Of a stretch of 64,000 nt of DNA, positions 55,030 to 64,000 are shown one piece after another. The DNA lies in the NCBI GenBank assembly GCA_032622095.1, contig CP136061.1:194130369-194194368 (forward strand), read 5' to 3'. This DNA comes from Siphonodentalium dalli (lineage: Eukaryota; Mollusca; Scaphopoda; Gadilida; Siphonodentaliidae). A program made the translations under genes and the position numbers. Every line of letters starts with the position of its first letter. The first letter of the stretch is position 1. The notes under the pieces were generated by a model. That model was not told the origin of the DNA, made no database searches, and saw only the letters and a list, made by a program, of their open reading frames with translations.

Positions 55030-55742
55030 TAAAGGTACACAATCTGATTCAATGGTCCCCATATAATCAGATACCAACAACAACTTCATTTTTTGAAATG
55101 CCTCTTCAGTTATCAGAATCAAATAATTGCCCAAAAATAATTCTAAAGTCAACTATAGTATAAAATTGCCCAAAACGTGTTATTTATCAACATTTTGTTC
55201 AACGAAATATGGCCCCATTCAATATCCAAAGCCGACTTGTTTTAGAGTTATCCATCTTCATCCGTAATTTTGTCTGAGACCGTCGCCTTGACAGATTTGT
55301 TCCAGGCCACTAAAATGCACATAATTCGAGAAATAACAAATTTCAAAATTTGATATCTGATCACTCTGAGCTTTGATGAGTGCGTTCCTCAAATAAAATA
55401 TTTTTTACCCCCAAAGCCAAAGAAATAGTCATTTGGGAGCTTCAATTCGGATTATGCATCTTTAACCCTTCCATGACCGGAGCTTCCTGAAATTTTGCGA
55501 AAAACCTGCGCCAATGCATTCTCTTATATATTCGAGTCTGCCATAGGGAGCCTCGCATATATAAGAGAATACATTGGCCTAACATTATATACATTGACCT
55601 TGTAAGCCAGTGCATTTATTTTTCTTATATATGTGAGACTCCTTATGGGAGACTCGCATATATAAGAGTCTATTAAGAGAATGCACCAGTTGGCATAGGA
55701 TCTTTAATGCTGAACCAGCGCAGCTCCCATCATGGAAGGGTT
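55030..55742. repeat. Diverged TTAAAGGTACTCAAT element and multi-hairpin element
   Basis: 55030-55465 keeps TTAAAGGTACACAATCTGATT, ATCCATCTTCATCC, TGATCACTCTGAGCTTTGA and CCCCAAAGCCAAAGAAATAG of the foldback family. 55465-55742 is a full multi-hairpin element from AACCCTTCCATGACCGGAGC to GCTCCCATCATGGAAGGGTT, with three TATATATAAGAG hairpin arms. Confidence 0.72.
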
Positions 55743-55826
55743 AAGGGATGAATCATTTGTAGCTACATATATTATTAAATATACAGAGAGTCACACTCCT
55801 ATTGGGACAAGTTAGTAATTTTCATT

Positions 55827-56694
55827 GTCCCCCGTAAAATTTATTTTCGGGGGACTATTGTAATCAGCTCCGTCCGTCGAGCCGTCCGTCCGTCCGTAGT
55901 TATAACTCCAGTAATGATCATCCAATTTGATTGAAACTTGGTATGTAGGTGTCTCAACCAAGCACACATGTGCTCTGCAAATTATCGGTTTGATCCGATG
56001 TTCTTTTATGGAGTTATTTCCCTTTTTCAACTTTTGTTTTACTTAGAAAATTTCTCATTTTTTCGGTTTCCGGATGATATCTCAAGTTTGGATCCTTTTA
56101 TTGCAAATACCGTTGTGGATCAGTCATATCAAGATACAGGTTGAGTTCAAATTTGAGTTTGATCCGACTTAGAAAGTTCTATTTTAATCTTTTTTCTTTG
56201 GTTTCCGGATGATAACTCAAGTTTGGACTGTTCAATTGAAAATTATGTTTTTTTTGTGAGTCATTGATATCAAAATACAGGTCAAGTTCGAATTTGAGTT
56301 TGATCCGATGATTTTTCTCAGAGTTATGGGCTTTTCGACTTAGAAAATTCAATTTTTCCTGTTTTTTCTTTGGTTTCCGGATGATAACTCAAGTTTGGCT
56401 TGTTTAATTGGAACAGAGTTATGGGCCTTTCGACTTTGAATTTTTTTTTTTTAATTTTCTGTATGAGGGTACCTTCATGGTGTACGGTAATCAACTCCTC
56501 TAACAGTTTTGATCGTAGATATTTGAAACTTCAGAGTATTGTTACCCACATATTGGAGATGTGCAACATGTATTTAGATGACGGAAAAAATATTTTTTCA
56601 CGGAATTATTAACCCTTTCGACTTTGAACATTTCAACATTTAAAAAAAAATTTCTTTAACAAAGCGGCTTCGACTTGCCATGTTGTCGGGGGAC
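55827..56694 (+). repeat. GTCCCCCG...CGGGGGAC element with repeated GATGATAACTCAAG
   Basis: Opens GTCCCCCGTAAAATTTATTTTCGGGGGAC (itself a hairpin), then TCCGTCCGTCCG and units of about 135-175 bp marked by GGTTTCCGGATGATA (56068, 56201, 56377) and AGTTATGGGC. It closes GTCGGGGGACACTGTGGTCGG. Related unit arrays are at 60590-61760. Confidence 0.72.
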
Positions 56695-56744
56695 ACTGTG
56701 GTCGGCCGACCTTTTATTCAACTTTGAGTTGTATCCTTGTGCCA

Positions 56745-57065
56745 ACAAGCCTGCAAATAGTGTGTCTGTCATTTGCAGAATGAGGTCCACAGAGGATAAA
56801 TTTGGGGATGCTAGCCCGCCTCTGGGGACCACATTCTTCTCAGGCATCAACTGCTATGGGAGATCTAGGATCAGATTGAAATTCCCCAGTTGAAGTTGGT
56901 GATGGTCACCTATTAGTCACCACAATTATAATTGCATTTTATCTTCTGCAAATTAGGGGATATAGAACATCACAGAAAGGAAAAAGTAATTAAAAATAAT
57001 GTTAATTTGAGACTATAGATATTTCCCAGAAGATGAGGCCTAAGCAGAATGAGGTTTGCAGGCTT
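56745..57065. repeat. Double-hairpin MITE copy
   Basis: GTGTGTCTGTCATTTGCAGA, GAGGTCCACAGAGGATAAAT, CCTCTGGGGACCACATTCTT and, after GGGAGATCTAGGATCAGATT, the second module TTAGGGGATATAGAACATC. Ends GAGGCCTAAGCAGAATGAGG. Confidence 0.7.
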
Positions 57066-57323
57066 ATGTGCCAACCACTTAATAAGTGTGGTAATTGCTA
57101 ACCCATTTCTACATTAGTAAGGCTCTATATTACAAGTCCCAATCTTTTAATGCATTAAAAACCTTCACCAAACCATTTAATTCTATAAAAAAAAATGTTT
57201 CCTACACCCCTTTATTTGCATAGAAATAAATGATATTCTGCTGTATTCCCTAATAATACAACAATGAGTGTGGAATTGATGTGATTATGACAAATTCTAG
57301 ATCAAAATATGTTTCTTTGGCAG

Positions 57324-57415
57324 GTCGGAAAACTGGATGTTCAAAGGGCAAAGGAGGATCAATGCATATGTACACAAAGAATTTTTATGGTGGAAATGGG
57401 ATTGTGGGTGCTCAG
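57324..57415 (+). CDS. PDHA1: PDHA (pyruvate dehydrogenase E1 alpha), GGSMHMY exon
   Basis: Exon of 92 bases between CTTTGGCAG and GTAATTTG; phase 1 in, phase 0 out. It reads [16 protein letters not shown] and [14 protein letters not shown], nearly identical to animal E1 alpha. The Gly and Val of GIVGAQ correspond to cofactor-binding residues in human E1. The next expected segment (a PLGAG-like start followed by the GDG...N thiamine motif and the regulatory serines) is not found up to base 64000, so the following intron is over 6.5 kb. Confidence 0.96.
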
Positions 57416-57439
57416 GTAATTTGTCCTTCTCATGTTTAT

Positions 57440-58275
57440 ATTTTTTTATACCATAATTGGCTATGCTATTGTGTGTATACCACCTATTTTGTAAATTCCG
57501 TCTTTACACCCTAATGTGGGTATAAAGATTCCTACTGTTGGTATAAATTTCTACTGTTGTGTAAATGTTTCAATGGTACTTTATGGGTTAAGCGTTTATA
57601 CCCATAGTAGAACGACGCGGCAGTTGACTTCTGGCGGCCTCGCTGTCAAAATTTAGCCCAATTTTTCAACACGCCCGCTTCGCAAAGTAAATACACAATT
57701 TTTCCGACTTAAATCACTCTGAAATGCGATAAGTGGTCTAAACACAGAGATATATACTATCCAATTCCATATACTGTGTTTACTTGTCGAAAATTGACAG
57801 ATTAAAGTTAGTTTAACAATGTTTTATACTAGCTGCACAGACAAAGTACACGTTTTATCTAGGTCGGTGACAGCTGTTGTAAATGTAAACAAAAACAGAT
57901 GCACATGTTCGTCTGCCTTCGAACGATGGCTTACACTTTTACAACCATGTAGATTGTTAATGTTATCTGCAATGAGGGAAATCTGAATGTGTATTCATAT
58001 CAGCTGACAAATGCCCTAGAAAGTGGCGGATCACTGAATTGCCTAGAAGTATGTATTACTACGCATGACGCACATTCCTGATAGCTTAAAATATTTGGGT
58101 CTCTCGGTGTGCATACATTTTAAGTCACCAACAGAGAAGCAATACATTTACGAAGCGAACAAAGAATAATAATTATGGTATAAACAAAATACACCCATAG
58201 TACCACTCGTGGAATTGTGGTTTTAACCACAATACCACTCATGGTGAAATGTTTTTATTCTCGGCTACTATGGGT
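57440..58275. repeat. Field with TACCCATAGTA words, intronic
   Basis: TATACCCATAGTAGAAC (57597), ACACCCATAGTACCACTC (58190) and the inverse CTACTATGGGTGTAC (58264), plus GTGGGTATAAAG and TACTGTTGGTATAAATTTCTACTGTTG near 57515-57555. Ends look mirrored, so a foldback element is likely. No gene. Confidence 0.5.
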
Positions 58276-58324
58276 GTACATGTATTCTATATATCCCTTG
58301 AATTACAATAAATTCTCCGATTCA

Positions 58325-58670
58325 GGCAAGCCTGAATTTAGTGTGTCTGACATTTGCAGAATGAGGTCCCCAGGTGGTGAAATTAGTGATGTTATCCCAC
58401 ACAGCGGGCTAGCATTAGTAAATTCACTCTCTGGGGACCTCAATTTGTTCAGGACTCATCTTCTGCGAAGTATCTATAGTCTCAAATTAACATTGTTTTT
58501 AGTTACATTTTCAAGTTTCTATATCCCCTAATCTGTAGAAGATGAAAAACGAGGTTCCCAAAGGGTGAATATGGTGATCTAGCCCACCCTGTATGATAGC
58601 TCACTACATTCACGCTCTGGGGACCTCATTCTGCAAATGTCAGACGCACTATATCCAGGCTTGTATTTAG
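58325..58670. repeat. Double-hairpin MITE with intact ends
   Basis: CAAGCCTGAATTTAGTGTGTCTG opens; CAGACGCACTATATCCAGGCTTG closes. Two hairpins (58356-58450 and about 58552-58638) carry AATGAGGTCCCCAGG and GGGGACCTCATTCTGC arms. Confidence 0.8.
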
Positions 58671-59311
58671 GTCTGAAAGTATACTTTGGAATGCTCCATT
58701 CTTGATCTGGATATATTATTCAATAATACATATATCTTATGACTGAATTTAGTTCATGGAGTTGCTAGTAAATGAGATAATGAATCAAAACCTTAGGTAG
58801 CAGTACACGATTTATCGGGTTGTAGTGGGTCTGGGGTCATAACAGCCAGTGTAGTCTGTATTTAATGTGACATTACTGGTTTGACGGTTTAATTATTTAA
58901 CAAAACTGGGAAAGTTCACCAAAAAAGGGAAAAATTGGGAGATGTAACATGATTTTCATATTCAGTGAAGGCCAAATTTGTTTGTGTATTGTTACAGGAA
59001 AATAGTCCGATTTCTCTCCCCTGAATTTAGTCATCTGCGCTTGCAAGACAATTTTTAGTCAAGTTTAAAAAAAAATTGACTTATGCTTTGGTGAGGTCGG
59101 TAGGCAGGTGGGCATGCATCCAGATGGGTGCAAGACTGTTAGCACGATAACTCAAAACAAATATAATTGATATTTGGTATTTGGGTCTGTTGCAACAATA
59201 TCTAGCTTGAGTTTGTAAACCAGGTTTTTCAAATCTTCTATTTGAGAGTTATGGGCCTTAGTTTGTCTATTTTTAGTGATTTTGATCGTTCGTTAACTCA
59301 TATAAACTTTG
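58671..59311. other. No gene; small repeat fragments
   Basis: 58960-59050 (GTGAAGGCCAAATTTGTTTGTG, GTTACAGGAAAATAGTCCGATTT, CTCTCCCCTGAATT) matches, in reverse, part of the palindromic element at 62140-62524. 59140-59280 resembles the units near 50740-51060. Confidence 0.5.
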
Positions 59312-60520
59312 ACTGATTTCAACTATATACAGTATATGAGTCTGGGATCACCTCTAGGCTCTAGATGGGAGCTGTCAAATTTGAATGATTTTCATTGAAA
59401 AACATGGCCATCTTGTATTTTACTCTTTGCATCACTAAATCCTTTAGCACACCCTACAGAGCATATCCCTCATCCGATCATCACAAAACATCATATGGAT
59501 CCTCGGGGTGACCTCTAGATGGGTGCTTACCATTTTTTCTGAATTCTGCACTGAATTCTGTTAAAAAATATGGCTGCTAGCGGCCATCTTGGATTTTACT
59601 CTTTACATCACTAAATCCTTTGGCACACCCAACAGACCACATTTACTCTTGGTGCCAAATAAACGTGCTGGCACGCTTATTAATTTTGGAAGAATATGCT
59701 GGCCATCACTACTATTTGGTCATGATATATATAGTGAAAATGCCAGCACTATTAATAATTTTAGGGGTAAATGTAAGCCAGCACGTTTATTCAGCCATCA
59801 CGTTTATTTGGCACCTGAGAGTGTTAGAGAATTGTTTTGAAACTTTACAGGATTGTTAAGGATCACCTCCAGATGGGAGCTATCAAATTTGAATGTTTTT
59901 CATTGCAAAATATGGCTGACTGATTTCAACTATATACAGTATATGAGTCTGGGATCACCTCTAGGCTCTAGATGGGAGCTGTCAAATTTGAATGATTTTC
60001 ATTGAAAAACATGGCCATCTTGTATTTTACTTGTTGCATCACTAAATCCTTTAGCACACCCTACAGAGCATATCCCTGATCCGATCATTACAAAACATCA
60101 TATGGATCCTCGGGGTGACCTCTAGGTGGGTGCTTGAGCAGCATTTTTTCTGAATTCTGTTAAAAAATATGGCTGCCAGCGGCCTTCTTGGATTTTACTC
60201 TTTGTATGACTAAATGCTTTGGCACACCTTACAGGTTACATTTCTCATCCAATCGTCACCCAACTTCATATTGATCTACGGGGTGATCTCTAGATGAGAG
60301 CCTCCCTTTTTTCCCAAAATTTGTTAAAATGAACATGGCCACCAGCAGCCATCTTGGATTTCAAATCCATCAACACACCCTGCAGCCCACATTTATTGTA
60401 GAATTGTTTTGATACTTTACAGGGTTGTTCAGGATCTGTAGATGGGAGCTATGGAATCTGAATGATTTTTGATGAAAAACATTGCTGCTGGCAGCCATCT
60501 TGTTTTTACCTGGCCCTTAG
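59312..60520 (+). repeat. CCATCTTGG family, block D, with 608-bp duplication
   Basis: CTGATTTCAACTATATACAG occurs at 59312 and 59920, and the next roughly 240 bp are almost identical in both copies (GGGATCACCTCTAGGCTCTA; CATATGGATCCTCGGGGTGA). Units contain GGCCATCTTGGATTTTACTC and CACTAAATCCTTTAGCACAC of the family. A small MITE is inserted in the first copy. Confidence 0.78.
59645..59822. mobile_element. 178-bp MITE, GGTGCCAAATAAACGTG ends
   Basis: TGGTGCCAAATAAACGTGCT at the left is mirrored by CATCACGTTTATTTGGCACC at the right. Internal words GCTGGCACG / GCCAGCACG are also inverted. It sits inside a CCATCTTGG unit, which continues on both sides. Confidence 0.75.
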
Positions 60521-60589
60521 TTCTGAGTTATGGTTCTTTTAATAGTTTGTCCATTTATATACACCAGTTTGAAAAAACAGCCATATTAT

Positions 60590-61760
60590 GTGATTGGTCT
60601 GTACGTCCGTCCATCCATCCATCCGTCCGTTGGTTTCCAGATGATAACTTTAGTTTGGGTTATTTTATTGGAATTTAATTTGGAATGTGAGTTTTCCAGA
60701 CCAAATTTCAGGTCAAGTTCGAATCTGGGTTCGTTCCGATTATTTTGTAATGACTTATAGCTCTTTTCGACTTAGAATTTTCAATATTTGAGGTTTCCTT
60801 TAACTTTAACTTTAGTTTGGTTTATTTTATCAGAACCAAATTTGGTGTGTCAGTTTTCCAGACCAAAATACAGGTCAAGTTGAGCGTTCGGTTGTTCTGT
60901 TCAACAAATACTCGGAAGTAGAGATTTGCACCAAAGAATAACTCGGCCAACACATGACCGCGGGTCTTGTATTGACCTAATATTCTGCAATAATGATAAA
61001 ATCTCCTGTGGTGTGGCAGAAGTATATTTCTCTGACCACAAGCTGGTGTGAGCTGTATGGAATGATATATGAACTTCATAAAGGTACAACAAACATACCT
61101 TGTTTTTATGTCTCCATTTGACTTAGAAAATTCAGCTTCTGCCCATAATAACATTTCCAATACTACAATTTAGTATCACTGCCATTGTTTGTTTGTGTAC
61201 AGTTCATAAAAGCACACCGGGCGTATTTTGCCATGCCCATCGTAGCTCTTGTTAGTGATTCTCGGTCAGACAGATGCACTCTTATGGGCAAAAAAACTTG
61301 ACCAATCCATCTTTGATGCACAACCCTTGTTTGAATTGCTACAATAACTTTTTATATTCCCATTTTGAAAGAAAAAAACGACGTATTATATTACTGGTTA
61401 TGTTCGTCTGTCTGTCTGTTCTCTTTTTTCTTTTCCGGATGATAACTTTAGTAAGTCTGAACTGAATTGACTTAAATTTGGTATGTGGGTTAAATAGCAC
61501 AAAATACAGGTCAAGTTCAAATTTAGGTTCCGCCTGCCAAATTTGACCAGAGCATTGGCCCTTTTTGTTGGAATTTGCACTTAATTTTCATTTCCGATGA
61601 TAACTTTAGTAAGTCTGAATTTAATGGAATGAAATTTGGTATGTGAGTTTACTAGCTCAAAATACATGTTAGGTTCAAATTTGGCTTCCGCTCGCCAATT
61701 TTCACCTGAGTTATGGCCCATTGTTGAAATTACCGCGGGGATATTTTGCCTCACACTATC
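60590..61760 (+). repeat. Diverged tandem units with GATGATAACTTTAGT
   Basis: TTTCCAGATGATAACTTTAG (60632), TTTTCCGGATGATAACTTTAG (61431) and TTTCCGATGATAACTTTAG (61592) each lead into AATTTGGTATGTG(A/G)GTT and ACAGGTCAAGTTC-like words. They are akin to units in 55827-56694. A TCCATCCATCCATCCGTCCG run opens the block. No gene. Confidence 0.65.
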
Positions 61761-62139
61761 GATGCACTTAAAATTTTTTTTTTCTATTTTCAAATATTTC
61801 TCAGCTCTAACATAGCTCTATCAGGTAGAAGAAGCTTATTTACTGACATTTGCTCTGTCATGGTATGTTTTTGGGTTGAAAATGGATAATGTTAGTAAAA
61901 AAAAAAATGGGTAAAATTAAGTGTTTTGTGCGTGTAAATGAAGGGGCATAACTCAGTTACAAATTTTATGAAATAGCTGAAGTACAAACATTTGTTTACA
62001 ACAATCATTTCTGTTTAAAATAAAAAATGCTTGATGGGACCTTTTTCAAAGATAATGGCTGAGCATAGATTTAAAGTACAGTACCCCCTCCCAGCTTGGG
62101 CAACTGTGCTGGAAATTGTGTATTTCTACCTTACATATA
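61761..62139. other. No gene recognised
   Basis: AT-rich sequence. GGGGCATAACTCAGTTAC near 61942 echoes the nearby repeat units. The frame starting at 62031 runs into the palindrome that follows and is not called. Confidence 0.4.
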
Positions 62140-62524
62140 GTCTCTACCCATTAGAGGAAAAGTACCAAGCCGACAACAAAAGTATTCATCTCTTGATAAA
62201 GACTCACGAGGTGTATGCTGACTCTCCCCTGAATTATTTCATGATGTACAATTTAATTTTCACAGCATCTAGGTATATCTCTTCTGGCATGTTGCTAGTT
62301 ATCAGTCAGAGAGCTATTACAAAATCGTTGTATATTTTGCAAAGCATACAAAATGAAATCGTACATCATGAAACAATTCAGGGGAGATAAATCGGGCTAT
62401 TTTCCTGTAACCAAACACAAACAAAGTTGGCCTTCACGATAACAGTATGCTAGACCTCATGAGTCTAGCAAGATCTGACTACTATTGTTGTCGGCTTGGT
62501 ACTTTTTCTCTTCTGGGTAGAGAC
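62140..62524. repeat. 385-bp nested palindrome
   Basis: Outer arms GTCTCTACCCATTAGAGGAA + AAGTACCAAGCCGACAACAA mirrored by TTGTTGTCGGCTTGGTACTT + GGGTAGAGAC. Inner arms CTCTCCCCTGAATTATTTCATG mirrored at 62362-62392. A 119-codon open frame crosses it, but with inverted arms and no motif it is an accident of the repeat. Confidence 0.82.
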
Positions 62525-62542
62525 ACTCAGGAAATTATTAGC

Positions 62543-64000
62543 TCAACTTTACTTTGTAAAGTTTGAGCTATTGCCATGGCTTGGTATCCGTCGTGCGTGT
62601 GTGCGTGTGTGTGTGTGTGTGTGCGTGATTCCTCAACAATTTCAGTTCGTACCTTTGGTCCGATTATTATGAAATTTGTCATGGATGTTGACATTGTCAT
62701 GTAGATGGGAACGAGTCATTTTGGGGTCATTCGGCCGAAAAACATGGCCGCCAGTGGCCATTTTGGATTTCAAAATTCAATCCATTAGCACGGGCTACAG
62801 GCCGTACTGTTTGTCTTATTGTCATGAAATTTGTCATGGATGTTAATATTGACATGTAGATGGGAACGAGTAATTTTGGGGTCATTCGGCCAAAAAACAT
62901 GGCCACCGGCAGCCATCTTAGATTTTACTCTTTGTATGACTAAATTCTTTAGCACGGGCTACAGGTCGTACTTTTAGTCTGATCATCATAAAATTTGTCA
63001 TGAATGTTAATAATGACATGTAGATGGGAACGAGTCATTTTGGGGTCATTCGGCCAAAAAACATTGCCGCCAGCAGCCATCTTGGATTTTACTCTTTGTA
63101 TGACTAAATCCTTTAGCACGGGCTACAGGTCGTACCTTTAGTCTGATCATCATAAAATTTGTCATGGCTGTTGAAATTGGAATGTAGATGGGAACGAGTC
63201 ATTTTGGGGTCATTCAGACAAAAAACATGGCCGCCACTGGCCATCTTGGATTTCAAAATTTAATCCATTAGCATGGGCCACAGGTCGTACTGTTCTTCTG
63301 ATCATCATGAAATTTGTCATGGATGATAATATTGACATGTAGATGGGAACGAGTAATTTTGGGGTCATTCGGCCAAAAAACATGGCCGCCAGCAGCCATC
63401 TTGGATTTTACTCTTTGTATGACTAAATTCTTTAGCACGGGCTGCAGGTCGTACCTTTAGTCTGATCACAATAAAATTTGTCATGGATATTAACAATGAC
63501 ATGTAGATGGGAACGAATCATTTTGGGGTCATTCGGCCAAAAAACATGGCCGCCAGCAGCCATCTTGGATTTTACTCTTGGTATGACTAAATCCTTTAGC
63601 ACGGGCTACAGGTCGTACATTTAGTCTGATCATCATCAAATTTGTCATGGCTGTTGAAATTGGAATGTAGATGGGAACGAGTCATTTTGGGGTCATTCGG
63701 ACAAAAAACATGGCCGCCAGCGGCCATCTTGGATTTCAAAATTTAATCCATTAGCACGGGCCACAGGTCGTACTGTTCGTCTGATCATCATGAAATTTGT
63801 CATGGATGATAATATTGACATGTAGATGGGAACGAGTAATTTTGGGGTCATTTGGCCAAAAAACATGGTCGCCAGCAGCCATCTTGGATTTTACTCGTTG
63901 TATGACTAAATTCTTTAGCATGGGCTACAGGTAATACCTTTAGTCTGATCGTCATAAAATTTGTCATGGATGTTAACGATGACATGTAGATGGAAACGAC
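62543..64000 (+). repeat. CCATCTTGG family, block E, 483-bp higher-order repeat
   Basis: Starts with the family head AGCTCAACTTTACTTTGTAA, GAGCTATTGCCATGGCTTGG and a GTGTGTGTG run. Then units with the landmark ACGAGT(C/A)ATTTTGGGGTCATT: CGAG (or CGAA) at 62712, 62867, 63031, 63195, 63350, 63514, 63678 and 63833. Steps are 155, 164, 164, 155, 164, 164, 155, so three units form a 483-bp super-unit. It runs off the window end. Confidence 0.92.

Noticed and set aside
62031-62390. 119-codon open frame as a membrane protein gene
   Set aside because: Most of it is the nested palindrome; no family motif is visible and the inverted arms explain the sequence.
57416-64000. Search for the next PDHA exon (PLGAG...GDGAANQ)
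   Set aside because: No stretch with splice sites and this highly conserved sequence was found; the exon is taken to lie beyond the window.

Overview
This is a window of animal nuclear DNA. It holds parts of two intron-containing, conserved metazoan genes, set in a dense patchwork of transposable elements, palindromes and short tandem arrays. The two genes, the long repeat-filled introns and the style of the repeats (elements with runs of TCCG, terms such as CCATCTTGGATTT, many foldback elements) suggest a marine invertebrate. A mollusc or other lophotrochozoan is most likely, but the species cannot be fixed from the sequence alone. Nothing looks bacterial or viral, and no rRNA gene, intact tRNA gene or CRISPR array was seen.

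Gene 1 is on the minus strand: a CYB561D2-type transmembrane cytochrome b561 whose whole coding sequence can be assembled from three exons (36466-36334, 26803-26766, 17757-17242; 228 codons plus stop). The middle exon is only 38 bp. The introns are about 9.5 and 9.0 kb and are full of mobile elements. Gene 2 is on the plus strand: the 5' half of the mitochondrial pyruvate dehydrogenase E1 alpha gene (PDHA). Four exons at 50070-50129, 52779-52952, 54822-54948 and 57324-57415 join in frame. The start-codon exon lies upstream and was not found; the 3' half lies beyond base 64000. The two genes are divergently transcribed.

Layout: 0-17 kb holds repeat families only (122-bp tandem element, foldback elements, double-hairpin elements, two blocks of a family bearing CCATCTTGG). 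17.2-36.5 kb is CYB561D2, with a 6.7-kb composite element (18198-24913) in its second intron; in its first intron are 20-bp arrays, an hAT element with a perfect 8-bp target duplication (30002-31232) and an array of 28-bp palindromes (31782-33170). 36.5-47 kb is intergenic: a large foldback element carrying a LINE 3' fragment and a nested hAT element, a second smaller member of the 6.7-kb family (41582-43312) and another hAT-like element (46059-47040). 47-64 kb is the PDHA upstream region and introns, with a cluster of TAACGTCAGTCAC words, another hAT element with a perfect 8-bp duplication (53407-54315), hairpin families and, at the window end, a 483-bp higher-order tandem repeat.

The most unusual theme is a set of regions that I call word fields. 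Each is built around its own short word (8-28 bp), repeated many times, often mirrored around a core and sometimes with a strict 16- or 20-bp period. They look like element-specific sub-terminal or satellite-like arrays, and deserve family-wide comparison. All coordinates were read by eye; no alignment or database search was run.
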